This document shows positions 1 through 11,238 of a stretch of DNA of 64,000 nt, piece after piece (the stretch's first letter is position 1; each line of letters begins with the position of its first letter). The translations under genes were made by a program, and so were the position numbers. The DNA comes from Hyaloperonospora brassicae. Lineage: Eukaryota; Oomycota; Peronosporomycetes; Peronosporales; Peronosporaceae. A model generated the notes under the pieces. The model searched no databases and was not told the origin of the DNA. It worked only from the letters and a program-made list of their open reading frames with translations. The stretch spans positions 62,001 to 126,000 of the forward strand of contig CANTFL010001444.1 of NCBI GenBank assembly GCA_947650285.1. The letters run 5' to 3'.

Positions 1-171
1 TTGAATCACCGTGACGATTCAGGATCAAGGACGATCTACCTCGTCCAGTGGAGGGGGTATCCACCCTCTTGGAACAGCTGGGAGCCCCGCTCTCAGCTGT
101 TAATGGAAGTTGAAGGTCTCGTCCGCCAGTATGACGAGACTCATCCGATTGGTCCGAGGACCCATCGGTAA
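1..171 (+). mobile_element. 3' end of Ty3/Gypsy chromovirus polyprotein (chromodomain)
   Basis: The frame is open from base 1 to a TAA at 169-171. It encodes the last 56 residues of a polyprotein whose start lies outside the window. The motif YLVQWRGYPPSWNSWEP is the core of an integrase-linked chromodomain, with the aromatic and W-E-P residues typical of chromovirus Gypsy elements. In this family the domain steers integration into marked chromatin. The stop codon is followed, about 1.1 kb on, by a polypurine tract and an LTR in the same orientation, as expected for the 3' end of such an element. The domain call is strong; whether the upstream element is intact cannot be seen. Confidence 0.85.
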
Positions 172-289
172 AAACGCTCCCTAGGCGCTTGTAGACGGAT
201 TGCAAGTTTGCAATCGCGTCACGCATCTCACTCGAGATGTGTGCCCTTCCCCAGGGCGAACTTAGGAAATACACATCCCTCTGCGCACG

Positions 290-1200
290 TTAAGAGTTGT
301 CAGCACAACTCGCACAAGGGTCTCCCCATGTGAGGCAAGGAATGCCGGCCTCACTCGACAAACAGTGCAACAGGTACCTGGCACCGGTTGGTGTTTGCTT
401 TTCAAACTTGAGGCGTGTCGTCTCAAGTTTCTTAAGCCACCCTTCTCGTCCAAAATTCTTTGCGTTTTGGACGAACGCGTTCCACGCAGCCAAAAGCAAG
501 TTTTTGTCACGCTTTTGGTTGCCGTTGTACCATCGATGTCTAAGGAAGACATCGAGATAAAATTCTTCCTCAGCGCGAAAGTTACTCGCGCTGGGATCCA
601 AGCAGTGAAGCTCAGTCGCATCGAATAAGGGTATTCGATGGTGTTGGCTTGTCTCGTGAGACAATCTATTGATGAGCCGTTCAGGCAAACTCCACGGTTT
701 CAGATCATCAGGCTTCACAGTGGTACCCTTGTCGGTACCACGGTTGTCATTATGACGATGGCTGCACCATCGTCAAGTCGCTCGTGCGAAGAAGCACGAG
801 CCGGCGGTGGTAAGGAATAATACTCCTCACCACTGTGATCACCTTCATCATCACTGCCGAACGGACTGTGTTGCAACTCACGAGTCCCTTCGTTCGTCAG
901 TGGCCTTAGCGAATACCGAGGCGTCGCCAGTGATCGAGACGCCTCTGGAACATTGCTCGAGTTAGACACGTCTGACTCGCCAGAAAAGATGATCTTAATG
1001 TCGGGGTCATCATGCGCACGCGGTGTGATACCGCGTGCACCTGCAGCACCTGTTGCTGCAGGCGGAGAACGAGCAGCAGACGACGAATTATCTGCCGCAG
1101 AGGCTGGCACAGCAGCGGGCTGTGCGTGTCTTGAGTCACCCCGCATAGACATGTTAACTATGCGAGGTCGGGTAGAAAGTGAATGGAACGGACCCAACAA
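290..1200 (-). other. Antisense ORF pair between chromodomain stop and 3' LTR
   Basis: Two long overlapping frames run opposite to the Gypsy element. The first, about 715-1200, has an Ala/Ser/Pro-rich start, then an acidic centre with the motif SPFGSDDEGDHSGEEYYSLP. The second, 290-718, overlaps the end of the first by four bases and contains an aromatic, basic stretch with RHRWYNGNQKRDKNLLLAAW. Its first codon is GTG, so it is more likely a continuation by frameshift, or a damaged single gene, than a second gene. I do not recognise a domain. Position and orientation match the additional antisense ORFs reported in some LTR retrotransposons, but that is inference. Confidence 0.5.
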
Positions 1201-1270
1201 GTGCTCCCTGTCCCTATGGTGGCCAACGGGTGGCCGCCATGTTTTCGATAGTCAAACGGTGACTATCAGT

Positions 1271-1282
1271 TAGGGGGGGTGA
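1271..1282 (+). promoter_or_regulatory. Polypurine tract of the Gypsy element
   Basis: The run TAGGGGGGGTGA lies immediately 5' of the LTR that starts TGTAACGG. Purine tracts in this position prime plus-strand DNA synthesis in LTR retrotransposons. Its placement fixes the element as reading left to right and makes the LTR that follows the 3' LTR. Confidence 0.7.
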
Positions 1283-1674
1283 TGTAACGGGGCAGCCCGT
1301 TACATGGAAAATGTCATTTGAGAGATAATGACAATGAAGAATATGAAGTTGAATAATATTTTAACAATATCACCAATGGTGGTGATATTGATGGGTCGAC
1401 CAAAGAGTCTGCTCATTGGTTGATATCTTGACGATATTAACCCACCAATCGCCGCAAGACGCGCGCAATGAGTGGTGAGTAGACGTCGTCATACATTCAG
1501 TTAGATCAGTATAATTAAGTTAAGTCAAACAGAGAGACAGTGGTTAAAGACTTAATTATATTAATATAACAGTTCTGCTTTTCCCTTATCTACGCTTCCT
1601 CGTTTGCCTCGTGTACGTCTGTCGGGCGCACCAAACCCTTGCGTTAAGTTCACGCAAGGGTGTGCCCCGTTACA
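1283..1674 (+). repeat. Long terminal repeat (3' LTR, 392 bp)
   Basis: The segment begins TGTAACGGGGCA and ends TGCCCCGTTACA, a perfect 12-bp terminal inverted repeat carrying the TG...CA ends of LTRs. A polypurine tract abuts its left end and the chromodomain ORF lies upstream in the same orientation. The 5' LTR is outside the window, so the target-site duplication cannot be checked. The sequence to the right belongs to a different, oppositely oriented Gypsy copy, so this element appears to have inserted into, or beside, older retroelement DNA. Confidence 0.8.
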
Positions 1675-1716
1675 GGAACCCCTATTCGACCGCCTCGTTT
1701 TGTGGCTCTGTCAGTG

Positions 1717-3340
1717 TTACTGAACATAACGAGCACAGAAGGCCATCGCTCTCTCGGTGCTGACTTCTATTCCTAGAGAGTTCGTTAACGACCCTGACGT
1801 GAGGCGAATCGGATGACGCAACCAACAAATGGTGAACACTTCACTTAAGTCATATCCGGTTCGTCGTTTGACGTACCGAAAGAGACAATTAATCGTCGGC
1901 AGATACCGTGAAAGCCACGGTATCCTCATAATCGAATCAAATGCATAGTTCATCTCGTACAACAGAAATTCATTATTGCTATGAAAACCGTCGAACGTGT
2001 AAGGCAAAATCACTGTTTTACGCGGGACACGCTGTGGTTGTCCATCATCAAGTTTGGCAACGATTTCACCGGAACCTTCTCGAACCGCAATCGTAGACGG
2101 GAGAAGGGACAAACTTGATGCTTGAAAGAAGTTACAGGATACACCCGGATCCAACAACGCTCGGAGTGTTTGTTTCACTCCAGCAACGATGAGACTGATA
2201 ATAATCAGTCTCGAATCGTCGCGCATAGTGGTGGCATTGAAATTAGTATGTATCACTTTAGGGCTAGTATCCCGAGCTGCTACATAAGTACTAGGGACTC
2301 AATTGCTGCCAATAGGGATCCCGCGCCTAATGGAACCGCTCGTTTTTGGGCGGGACCACCGAAGATACAGCATCTCCACGTGAGACAGCTGTGTTCATGG
2401 CCACAGGCGCCGGTGCTCGATAGACGGCCGCACGATGGCCTGTCTTGCCGCACCGGAAACACTTTATCGTGTTTTGACAACGAAATTCGCGGCTATTTTG
2501 CTTGCCGCGACCACTCGGTGCATCAATTGCATCAGTTTTCGTAGGTTCTGGACCAGACTTACGCGGAAGATGCGACGCTGCGTGTAAGTAGATGACGCGA
2601 CCGTGTAATCTTCACGAAGAACAAGGGCAAATGCCTCATTGAGAGTCTTCGGCTCAGCACGTGTGATGCAACATCGCGTCATGCCGTCTTGCATGCCGAA
2701 GACAAAGACATGGACTTGTGAAGCCATGTCTATTGTCTGCGTGATGATGCAGGAAGCAAGATGCCGTGTTTTCTGCACGTAGTCACGCACCGACAACTTG
2801 CCGTGCCGAAGTGAAAAGAATTCTACACGCAGGCGTGACTCACTTTGTAGAGGATCGAAGGCCAGTCGCAAATCGCGCTGGACATCTTCCAACGTGAGGA
2901 ACGCCGACTCTTCTACGACAAGCTTCCCAAGGGATCATTATTTGGCTTTTTCTACAAAAACAACAGGAAGTTGACTTTGACCTTCGGAGCGTCAATCAAC
3001 CTCGACGCTATCGCAATATCGATCTCCCTAAACCAGCGATTAAGGGGGAGACGGTTCGAACCATCATTGGAATACGTAGATGTCTATCTTAATTGCGTCG
3101 TAGTGGGAGGTGCGCGAGGCAGTCAATACTCGCCGATTTGCCTCGGCGAGCTCGCGCGTCATGCAGTCTTGTATGGTGGCACAGTGTTGCTCGGTCGTCA
3201 CTGTGCTCAGCAGCGACGTTAGGAAGATTTCACCAGACACCGCCGCAAGGCGGTGTAATGCCTGCCATTTCGCAGTAGTAAGATGGGGAAGTCAGAATGC
3301 TGCAGCGAAACTGCTGGAACCATTGAGGATTCGTTCATGT
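1717..3340 (-). pseudogene. Decayed Ty3/Gypsy gag-protease fragment
   Basis: Read on the minus strand, 3340 to 2464 resembles a retrotransposon gag (a capsid-like stretch with the motif RVEFFSLRHGKLSVRDYVQ). It is broken by stops before 2892 and shifts frame at the zinc knuckle, near 2440-2490, where CFRCGKTGHRAAVY has Tyr in place of the last Cys. From 2256 to 1717 a retropepsin-like domain follows: ALLDPGVSCNFF has Asp-Pro-Gly where the active site expects Asp-Ser/Thr-Gly. Reverse transcriptase does not follow, because the coding stretch stops just before the LTR at 1283-1674. This is a dead fragment oriented against the chromovirus remnant on its left. Confidence 0.75.
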
Positions 3341-4711
3341 TCATCTAGAAATTGATCATTGAAAGGACGACAACGTGCTATCAGGTGTAACGTTGGGAGA
3401 GACCTGTTACCGTCTAACACCAAAAGGGCGTGAGGAAGTGCTCTATATTAACTCGTAAATATAAATGTTTATTTATGTTTTATGAATCATTTGCACTAAG
3501 TGCTAATATGTTCTATAGCTCATGGGAACCAGTCAAATATAGACCGATTCATTATTGGCTAATTATGTAGTAAACCCTGTAACTACTTTATATGATGGGT
3601 TGACCCATTACAATCCTTGTCTCTTCAAACTTGCAGAGGTCGAGCATCTGTAAGGCAAGCCTGAGACACCTATGTGAGTGGGATTAAAGGTCAGCATTCA
3701 CAATTTACATCTTGATCCTCACAAAGACAGTAGCCTCAGCAAGCGACCAGGGTGGCTTCGTGTCTATTGCCTTGAGGCACGACCTGACTAAGGATTAAAA
3801 ATGAAAGGTGGTGCCGTGTGTTGTTGGCCTCTGGACTTTCGAGGTCTTTTGTCGCTGGTTTTAGGGCTTGTTTGGTTGGGCGTGAAGGTGGATGGTTCTA
3901 GTGGATGTTGTGAAACATACTAAAAATGGTCAAGATACAAAACGGCGATTCAGCAAACTAAAGAGTGGATAATTTACCTTTGCATCAATTTTGTCAATGG
4001 TAAGTGCTTCTACTATTCTGCTTATATTTTTATCAACCAACGGATGGAGCTGCAATGTCCTTCTTATCTCTTTATTGGTGTCACTATCCCAAAAGTATGG
4101 TACGTCACTGCTGGCAGGCAGTGCTGGTGAACCCCATGCACCAGGGCCTGAAAGGTTAACTTCATCTGTTTCTCGTACCAGGATCCCGAACCGGTGACAT
4201 CCCGGTCGATGCTGCGACACCAGACCGTATGAGCTACAAGCGTACACGCGGTATAATCTCTCAATATTACACAATTAAGACACACTTTTTCATACTGAAA
4301 CATTCTCATACAGTATAACCCTGTCCTATATTGCATTTGCACAACACAATACCTGATCCCAGCAGAGTTTCCACTTTTTATGCTTTAATTGTTGATTTTA
4401 CTGCAGTATATGCATGAAGCCACTATTATCCGGTATCGAATAACCTTTGCTATCTTATACGAAATGAGTCCGTCGAGGCTAAAAGTTAGCAGAGGGAAAC
4501 CTGTGTGATACGTTAGCTTTGTGTCGACCAAAAGCGAGCGTTTGGTGCAATAACAGAGAAAAAGAGTCTTCGGGAGGTTGCAAAACCAAAAGAAAGCTTG
4601 ACAAAGTGACTCCAACTTCGCTACGTCTACGTTCTGCTGTCGTCTACTTGCAATCAAGCTTATCCTAATCAACATCACTGGCTGTTAGCAAAGTACGTGG
4701 CTCTGGCACTC
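3341..4711. other. Gene-free, AT-rich stretch
   Basis: No supported gene. A minus-strand frame at 3930-4274 has protein-like composition (for example VPYFWDSDTNKEIRRTLQLH) and ends at a donor-like AAG|GTAA near 3977, so it may be a stranded exon of a decayed element. A closely similar 19-base end occurs at 62601-62619. I do not recognise its family. Confidence 0.4.
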
Positions 4712-4819
4712 GAACCCACAACATGGTATCAGCTGATCGGTTCTAGCCGGACACGCCACCTAAGTGTCAAGGCGGCGTGTCCGGCTAGAATCGATCAGCT
4801 TTGACCATGTTGTGGGTCC
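4712..4819. repeat. Inverted-repeat hairpin element with a third partial copy
   Basis: Two 46-bp arms, 4712-4757 and 4774-4819, are inverted copies differing at about five positions, with a 16-base spacer. A direct partial copy of the right arm (GGCTATAATCGATCAGCT) follows at about 4820-4837. This has the shape of a small foldback or MITE-like repeat. It lies about 550 bp downstream of the myotubularin stop codon. Confidence 0.65.
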
Positions 4820-5371
4820 GGCTATAATCGATCAGCTGACTCACCCATCCACCTGTCTCATCATTCGCCAATGGCGATCCACGCACCTGTACTCTTCGCT
4901 CGCCCACGCCCACTTCGTCACATCCATCGACAGAGCTGGTGGACGGCCAGCAACGAAAGAAAACAGGCATTTATCGCCGACTGACAGGCTCCAAAATAGC
5001 AACTCGGACGTTCCCTGCAATCAATGATGCATATGTCGGTCAAAGCAGTTCCACTACCCCTCTGTCAACGATGCGCTGCTTTTTCCGCCAATTTATCGTC
5101 GCATCCATATGCTTTTGTGATGAGCCGTAAATCGAGGCTTTTGCCAGCTCTTGACTCGTAGTTTCGGATACGACACCGATAGAAGCTTACCATTTTCACG
5201 TTTACTTGGCGCGCCCTCTGTACATTTCAGCTAGTGGCTACTTGTCCGGATTGAACGGATGCAGCAATAGAGCGAATCCAGCAACCATATGCATCACTAT
5301 GTGCGAAGCACACGGTCACCCTGTGGAGTCTTACACGGCACCGGGCACTCCGATTCCTACACGGACATGCT

Positions 5372-8300
5372 CTAGCATACTGCTTGACTCCCATTCTCTT
5401 CGCTCTGAGCCCGTTGACGACTTGATCGACCGAGGCCAAAAAGATTTCGCTTTGACGCCTTCTGCGTGTACGCTTCGCTGGCAGTTCGAGCTCTCTTTGG
5501 ACAGTCTGCATCGCTTTCTTCGAAAGAGGAACCACCATGGTCGCCGTCTTCGTCGGCCACAGCGGAATTTGTAGGCGTTGACAATAGATCTAGTGCTGGC
5601 GGGTCGCTGACCACTGGGGTTTCACGATGCGGGGTATCGTGCTCCACAACGACCGCTTCCCTGTCACCACGAGTGTCGACGCTGCTTGTTGTGTCGCAAG
5701 CCGATCCAGATGCGCCGTGGTGAACCAAGCTGCACGCCCAACGGCACCTGTAAAACTTGGGATGCCACTGGAAAAAGTAGTTTTCCCAAAGCTGAATCGT
5801 TTTGCAGCTGACCCAGGGCCAGATAGGTCCGTCGTACATCTCGTACTTGCTATTTGCGTACAGGGATGGATTCATCAGCACCGGCGTCCAAACTGACACT
5901 GTGTGACGTTTCACTTCGTTCACATCTCGCTGAAGCCGCGAATCATACAGAAATGTCCCGTAAAGTCCAGAGGTCATCGCATTCGCCAAGTGCATCAAAA
6001 AGCGCTCGTTGAACTCGAATGAACGAGGATACTGACGTTGCATCTGCCACACAGCATCAATAAACTGAAGCATGATGGGCGAGGATTTGTTCCGCTGTGG
6101 GTCGCGATTGCGATCTCCTCCAGTTCTTTCGCTGAATTTATGGCCAAACGCGCACCAGTCTTTCTCAATTAGGCACATGATTCCTCGAATGGTTCGGTAG
6201 TAGGGATCAATCATCAACTGCGCCAGGGCACACAACTGCGGCGTCCGATCCCAACCGTCGCTGCAATGCACAAGCGCAGATGCTCCTTCCAGTTCCAACA
6301 CGCGTGCGATCTTCAATGCGCCATCCAAAACCAACCGCACGTGATCCAGCCACCTTGTGGACTCCACACTGGATAGCCACGCACGATCGGTGTCTCCAGT
6401 GCCACCAGGCAGGAATAGCTTCATCAGTCCCATAAGTGATGATTGCATCCGGTACATGTTGGCAATGTTGAGATGGTGAATGACAGCACCAGGGTAATCT
6501 TGAGAAGTCTCTACACCTCCCTTGCCCATGAGTCGATTCCCTGTCGAGGCCTTCGGCTTTCGAGCATCGAATATATAGATCGGTCGAGATGATACTGATG
6601 ACTGCGATTGGTTTTCGATAATATCCGGCAGTCGACGATAAACTCCCAAAAGAAGCTGGTCAGATACGTTCGAAGTCCCAGACAGTAAGCTACCCAGGAG
6701 GGGCTGGCTAGAGCGGGTCAATACACACCTGTTTCGTCGGTGGTAGTATGTGATCACAGGCAGGCGGTTCTTCGAACGGAAATCAGCTACCTTCGCCAAC
6801 GTTAACGAGTTCATCGAAGCGGGTAGGAGCAATTTCGACGGATACGACTTGCAGATATTGCCCTTGTCGTTTTTGTAGTACTGGAACAAACAACACAATC
6901 ACAACAGATCAATCCTGGTTAGTTCGCCAGCTTGCACTCGGCCATGCGCAATGCAAAAGGTCGAAAAAGATGTACCTTCAGAAATGGCGACACGGCAGAA
7001 TCTCCGCCAATCTGTCGTTTGAACTCTCGCTCGTCGACAAATACATTCCATCCATCCTGATCCACAGGAATATCTGCAATGGAATAAGCAAAGGCAAACG
7101 AGCCACTGACTTCTCGGGAAGGCGTCGAAACTCGACCAGGACGAAGTACCGGTGACGCAGCATAGGCTGGGTTTCGTGATCCACCAGGAGTTGAATGGAA
7201 GGTGGACTCTCTGCTCATATACAGCATTGCTTCTTCACCATCAGCATCTCTTTCTAGTCCTTGGCCAGCACCGTCAGTAGAACTTGGCGGCGCAAGGGAC
7301 GAGAGAGAAGACGTGCTTGTAGGGCTGCACCGATCCACGATCGAGTATCGCTGAGAAGCATCCGCTAGCTTCGATATCGTCGAATGCAATTTCATCGCAT
7401 AGTCATCTGAACCGGTGGAGACAGTGTCCAATTGGAATCGCATCACGCGGATGTCTTTGCAACTAACTACAATAATATGTACAGAGCTTGCCGTTCCCGC
7501 GTTATTCGTGCGGCCAGATTTTGCTCGACGGCCACCGGGACAAAGGAGCTGGACTTGAGTTATCGCAAACAACGGAATGTACGCGATGTCGCCTTGTCCT
7601 CCACATCGTGACTGGACCTGCACACGATCGAACGGTAAGAAAATCACGCGGTAATTCGTCACAGCTACTTTACCGCGTAGACGTCCCCAAACTAGGGTGG
7701 GCTCACACGTATCGCTTACAGGGCCGATCAGCAAAGTTGCCTGGAGCTCCGTGTCTTTCGATACAACTTCTCCTGGCAACAGTGGCACACATATCGACTG
7801 CGGAGTCGAAGGGTAAATCACGTTGCTACCAACAGTGTCATGAATCGGTGCCAACTCGGACCCAACGGATACTGGCGAGTCTCTTATAAACAAAGTGTTT
7901 GGTTCTTCGGGTACCGGCGAGCGAAAGTCGTCCAGAATACGGGACGTTGAGATTTCAGTCCGTACAGGAATCGATATTGCGCCTCGTGGGGCAAGTCCAC
8001 GCATACGATAGAGGTTGGCGGATCGACAGCTGTCAATCGCTTGCTTGAACTGCTCTCTTTCCTCATCATTTGCAAATTTTAGCTCAAGGGATTGGTTTTC
8101 CTGACCAGTATTCGACGTGATGAGGCGGGCCATTCCTTCAGACGAACCAAACACGAACGACCGCACAGCATCACAATGAAACGACCAGAAGCGATGCATA
8201 AACACAGACTTCACTCGAACAACCCGTTGGCGGCAATCTAGCTCCAAAGTGTATCGGTCCAGCACTGGGTTTGCTTTCGAAAATCCAAACGTGCGGCGTA

Positions 8301-10185
8301 ATCCCGTCCCTTCTTTTCCACCCATTTCGTAAACTGCAAATCGCAATACTGCTGCAGCAAGCTTCGCCTCGCTTTCCATCTTCACTTCCGGTGAGTCAAG
8401 CTGGGCACGCGCATCCACTATGTCGCTGTCATCAAACGCCTTTTTTGACCGCGCACTGTTAGCACTAGAGCTACTAGCATCGGCAGCAACGACCCCAACA
8501 TCACCCGGACCAAACGTGTGACAGCGCTTCGCTTCTGAAGGGCTTGACGATGCGTTAGGAGAAACAGTTGTAAGCAGGTTGGCCAGATCAAAGCTTGCTG
8601 ACCGCAAAAACTTGGATCTCCGTGCTTTTCTTCCAGGCTGTGCCAAAACATTGCTTTCAAGACTGTCGGGGTTTCGTGCCGGCAAGACGTTCAAAATCGG
8701 CGAATATCTAGAAGCACTCTCGGATATTGACAATACTCGCTTTGCACCCTCATCGTGCTGTACGCTGGACCTGTCGCCGACTTCCTCGTTCGTACATCGA
8801 CTCTTAGAAGGAGCCGAACCGCTACTACTTGTACGGCCCTTTCGTGCGTATCTTCGATCGAATGTGTTGCTTTCAGTATCGCCTTCACTTTCACCTCTTG
8901 CTTTCTTCTTTCTCGGCAATCGATCGTTGACGTGAATCGCGTGTAAGTGACCGCTAAACCAAGGCTTGGTTTTGGTCATCGATGAAGAGGGAGCAGAAGT
9001 CGTCGTTGGTTGCCGGTGACGTTGCCTGGATAGCGACGCCGTAGTACTCGAGACAGCCCCAATTTCGTCGCTTTCGCGATTCTCATTCGTAACATCATCG
9101 TTAGAATCACGAATACTGGCCTTCGGGGAAGAAATCGACGATCGGGGACGCGTCAGCAGCGAAAACGCTCCGTCTCTGAAGCTTGATCCTAGCACTGAGC
9201 CACTGCTGCAGCTGGATGCTGCACGCAATGTTTCCTCGGAACCACCTTCGTCTACACCACTGGCATCAACAACTGTACCATCTTGATCACGGCTGTCAGC
9301 CAAGTCCATCACATCAAAGTAGTGGTCCATTGCTGTCTGGAACCAGCGTGTGCAGAGATCACACACGCGCACGGACTCATCACGATGCTCGAAACAAGAC
9401 GGCAAAACCACGTAGTTCGACGAGCACTTTGGGCAAAACGCAAATCCACATGCGGTGCAGTTTCTACTGCGATGAAACGGGTAAAAGGATTTGCCGCACC
9501 CGCTGCAAGCCGGGTTGCACCGCACGCGAGCACGTGGCACGGGCCGACCTGGTACTCCCCCGGTAGAAGAATTGCTTCTTGACCGTGACACGCGTGGAAG
9601 CGTCTTCCCCATTGACAACGAGAGAGAATGATCGATACATCGACCTTCATCCTGCTGCGGTTGGTCCATCTCCTGCCTTGCTTTCAGCAGTCGCTTGAGC
9701 CGCAGGTCTTCGACCATGCGCGTGGCAGCCTGCAACGTCGTTGCCACCACCTCCAGCTCGTCTTCGTCCAAAGGTTTGCCCAAGTTTTCGTCCTCTTCCT
9801 CTTCTTCTTCCTCTTCTTCTGCGTCGTCGTCATCGTCATCCTCATCATCGCTGTCGACGTCCTTGGCGACGCGGTCAATCACCACGCGAAGTCGCGCGCT
9901 CTCTGCAGTCGTATCGGCGTCCACCCGTCCCTTCATCTCTCGCAGCTTCTTCCCTTGTGCCAAGTCCGTCTCCTCTCCCTCGTCCTCCTCTCCCTCGTCG
10001 TCCTCGTCCTCCTCTTCTTCCTCGCGCTCTGTACTCGCGCGTCTCGCGACGTCGCCGCTCAAGGAATCGTGCAACATTGACGACGAGAACGCGCGCATCA
10101 GCAGAGACGTCATGCGCTTCGGGTCGCGTAGTAGCGCCTGTCGTGCTGCTGCCCCATCGTCGAGAGACTTGGCAGACGACAGCAT
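5372..10185 (-). CDS. FYVE-GRAM-myotubularin lipid phosphatase
   Basis: Two exons, 10185-6976 and 6880-5372, joined over a 95-bp GT-AG intron, encode about 1572 residues. Residues 50-145 are strongly acidic. An FYVE-type zinc finger follows at about 221-283 (Cys pairs 227/230, 243/246, 251/254, 275/278); the usual RRHHCR core is replaced by FHRSRNC. A GRAM/PH-like domain spans about 801-925. The myotubularin phosphatase domain carries the catalytic loop VHCSDGWDRT (Cys1276, Arg1282), so it should be active. Myotubularins remove the 3-phosphate from PI3P and PI(3,5)P2 on endosomes, and FYVE fingers bind PI3P. The intron falls in the conserved segment between the WNVFVDEREFKRQ motif and the YPSKLLLPASM motif. 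The C-terminal 140 residues are unstructured. Known animal relatives carry FYVE at the C-terminus; here it is N-terminal. Confidence 0.9.
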
Positions 10186-11238
10186 CTGTCGTCGCGCTTG
10201 GCCCGTCGACAGCGCTTGTTGAGGCAGCTCGTGTCGTGATTACAAATGGTGTGTGACTTATGTGTTACAGAGTGATTGTCATGCGTCTATTTTTGGCAAG
10301 GCGAAGTTCAACGTGCCATGACGTTGGCCTCTGACGAACAGAAACGCGACGACGGCCGAGAGTGGGAGCGTCTGTAGCTTCTCACCTATACTTTTCGCCA
10401 CAGGTTCACCTACAGCAGATGTTTGCAGCACGACGATGTGCGGACATCAACACACGATGATGTCATCTGTTGTATGTGATCAAACAGATCAACACGAAGC
10501 TCGTTGCGCTTGTCAATTTGTTCGACATACCCTCGTGCCTCATTGACGCAAGAAGGGGCTGAACGATGGCAATGCTCAGGTAGGGAAACGAGCGCTACCC
10601 GTTATTGCTGTGTCGTTACATCGTCTCGATGGGGGCGGGATATCGTGTCCGTAGAATTGCATTGCAATGTGGTGGACAGCGAGACGGACATAGGGGGTGT
10701 AACATTCCCATGGCGCATGGTACCACTATCTTTGTGCGCGTTCACGACCGAAGAGAAACATGCTGCGCACTACACATAGCATAATCGATACAGAGGATTG
10801 TACTCCATCTTCTGCACGAGGATTCATTCTCAACGCGTGTACGAAAGGAGGAGAAGATACTTTGTTGGTCGATACGGAGCGCAGGATGCTCACGCCCTCG
10901 AAGGTGCAAGTTGTGTATGCAGTACGACGCACATTTTGTACACGTAAGCACATTAGCTGACTGAACGGAATCGCTTGGACTAAGCAGGTGACTTTGTACC
11001 CCACGTGTGACCAACACAGCGCATATCATGTACGGCATGCACTGTGTTGATCATGCTTGGCATGTACGTTGGCCCCAGAGACAAGCAAGTAATGGGTGAT
11101 CGTATATATCGACGAGGATGAGTTGCCACGCTGACATGTCTCGAGACAGGACCATCACCGCCACACTCGATTGCATGAAAAGATCTAGACTGCTTTATTA
11201 CGCAGCACCTCATAACTCCCACGAGTCTTCACCCTACG
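10186..11238. other. Intergenic region upstream of the myotubularin gene
   Basis: About 1.05 kb between the myotubularin start and the heme-lyase stop, both on the minus strand. It therefore holds the myotubularin promoter and the heme-lyase 3' UTR. I see no supported gene in it. Confidence 0.5.

Noticed and set aside
3045..3062. GGTTCGAACC motif as a tRNA T-arm
   Set aside because: No acceptor stem, anticodon arm or CCA-side pairing could be drawn around it, and it lies in gag-derived sequence. No tRNA or rRNA gene was found in the window.
9628..10256. Several plus-strand Ser/Leu/Pro-rich frames
   Set aside because: Shadows of the acidic N-terminus of the myotubularin gene.
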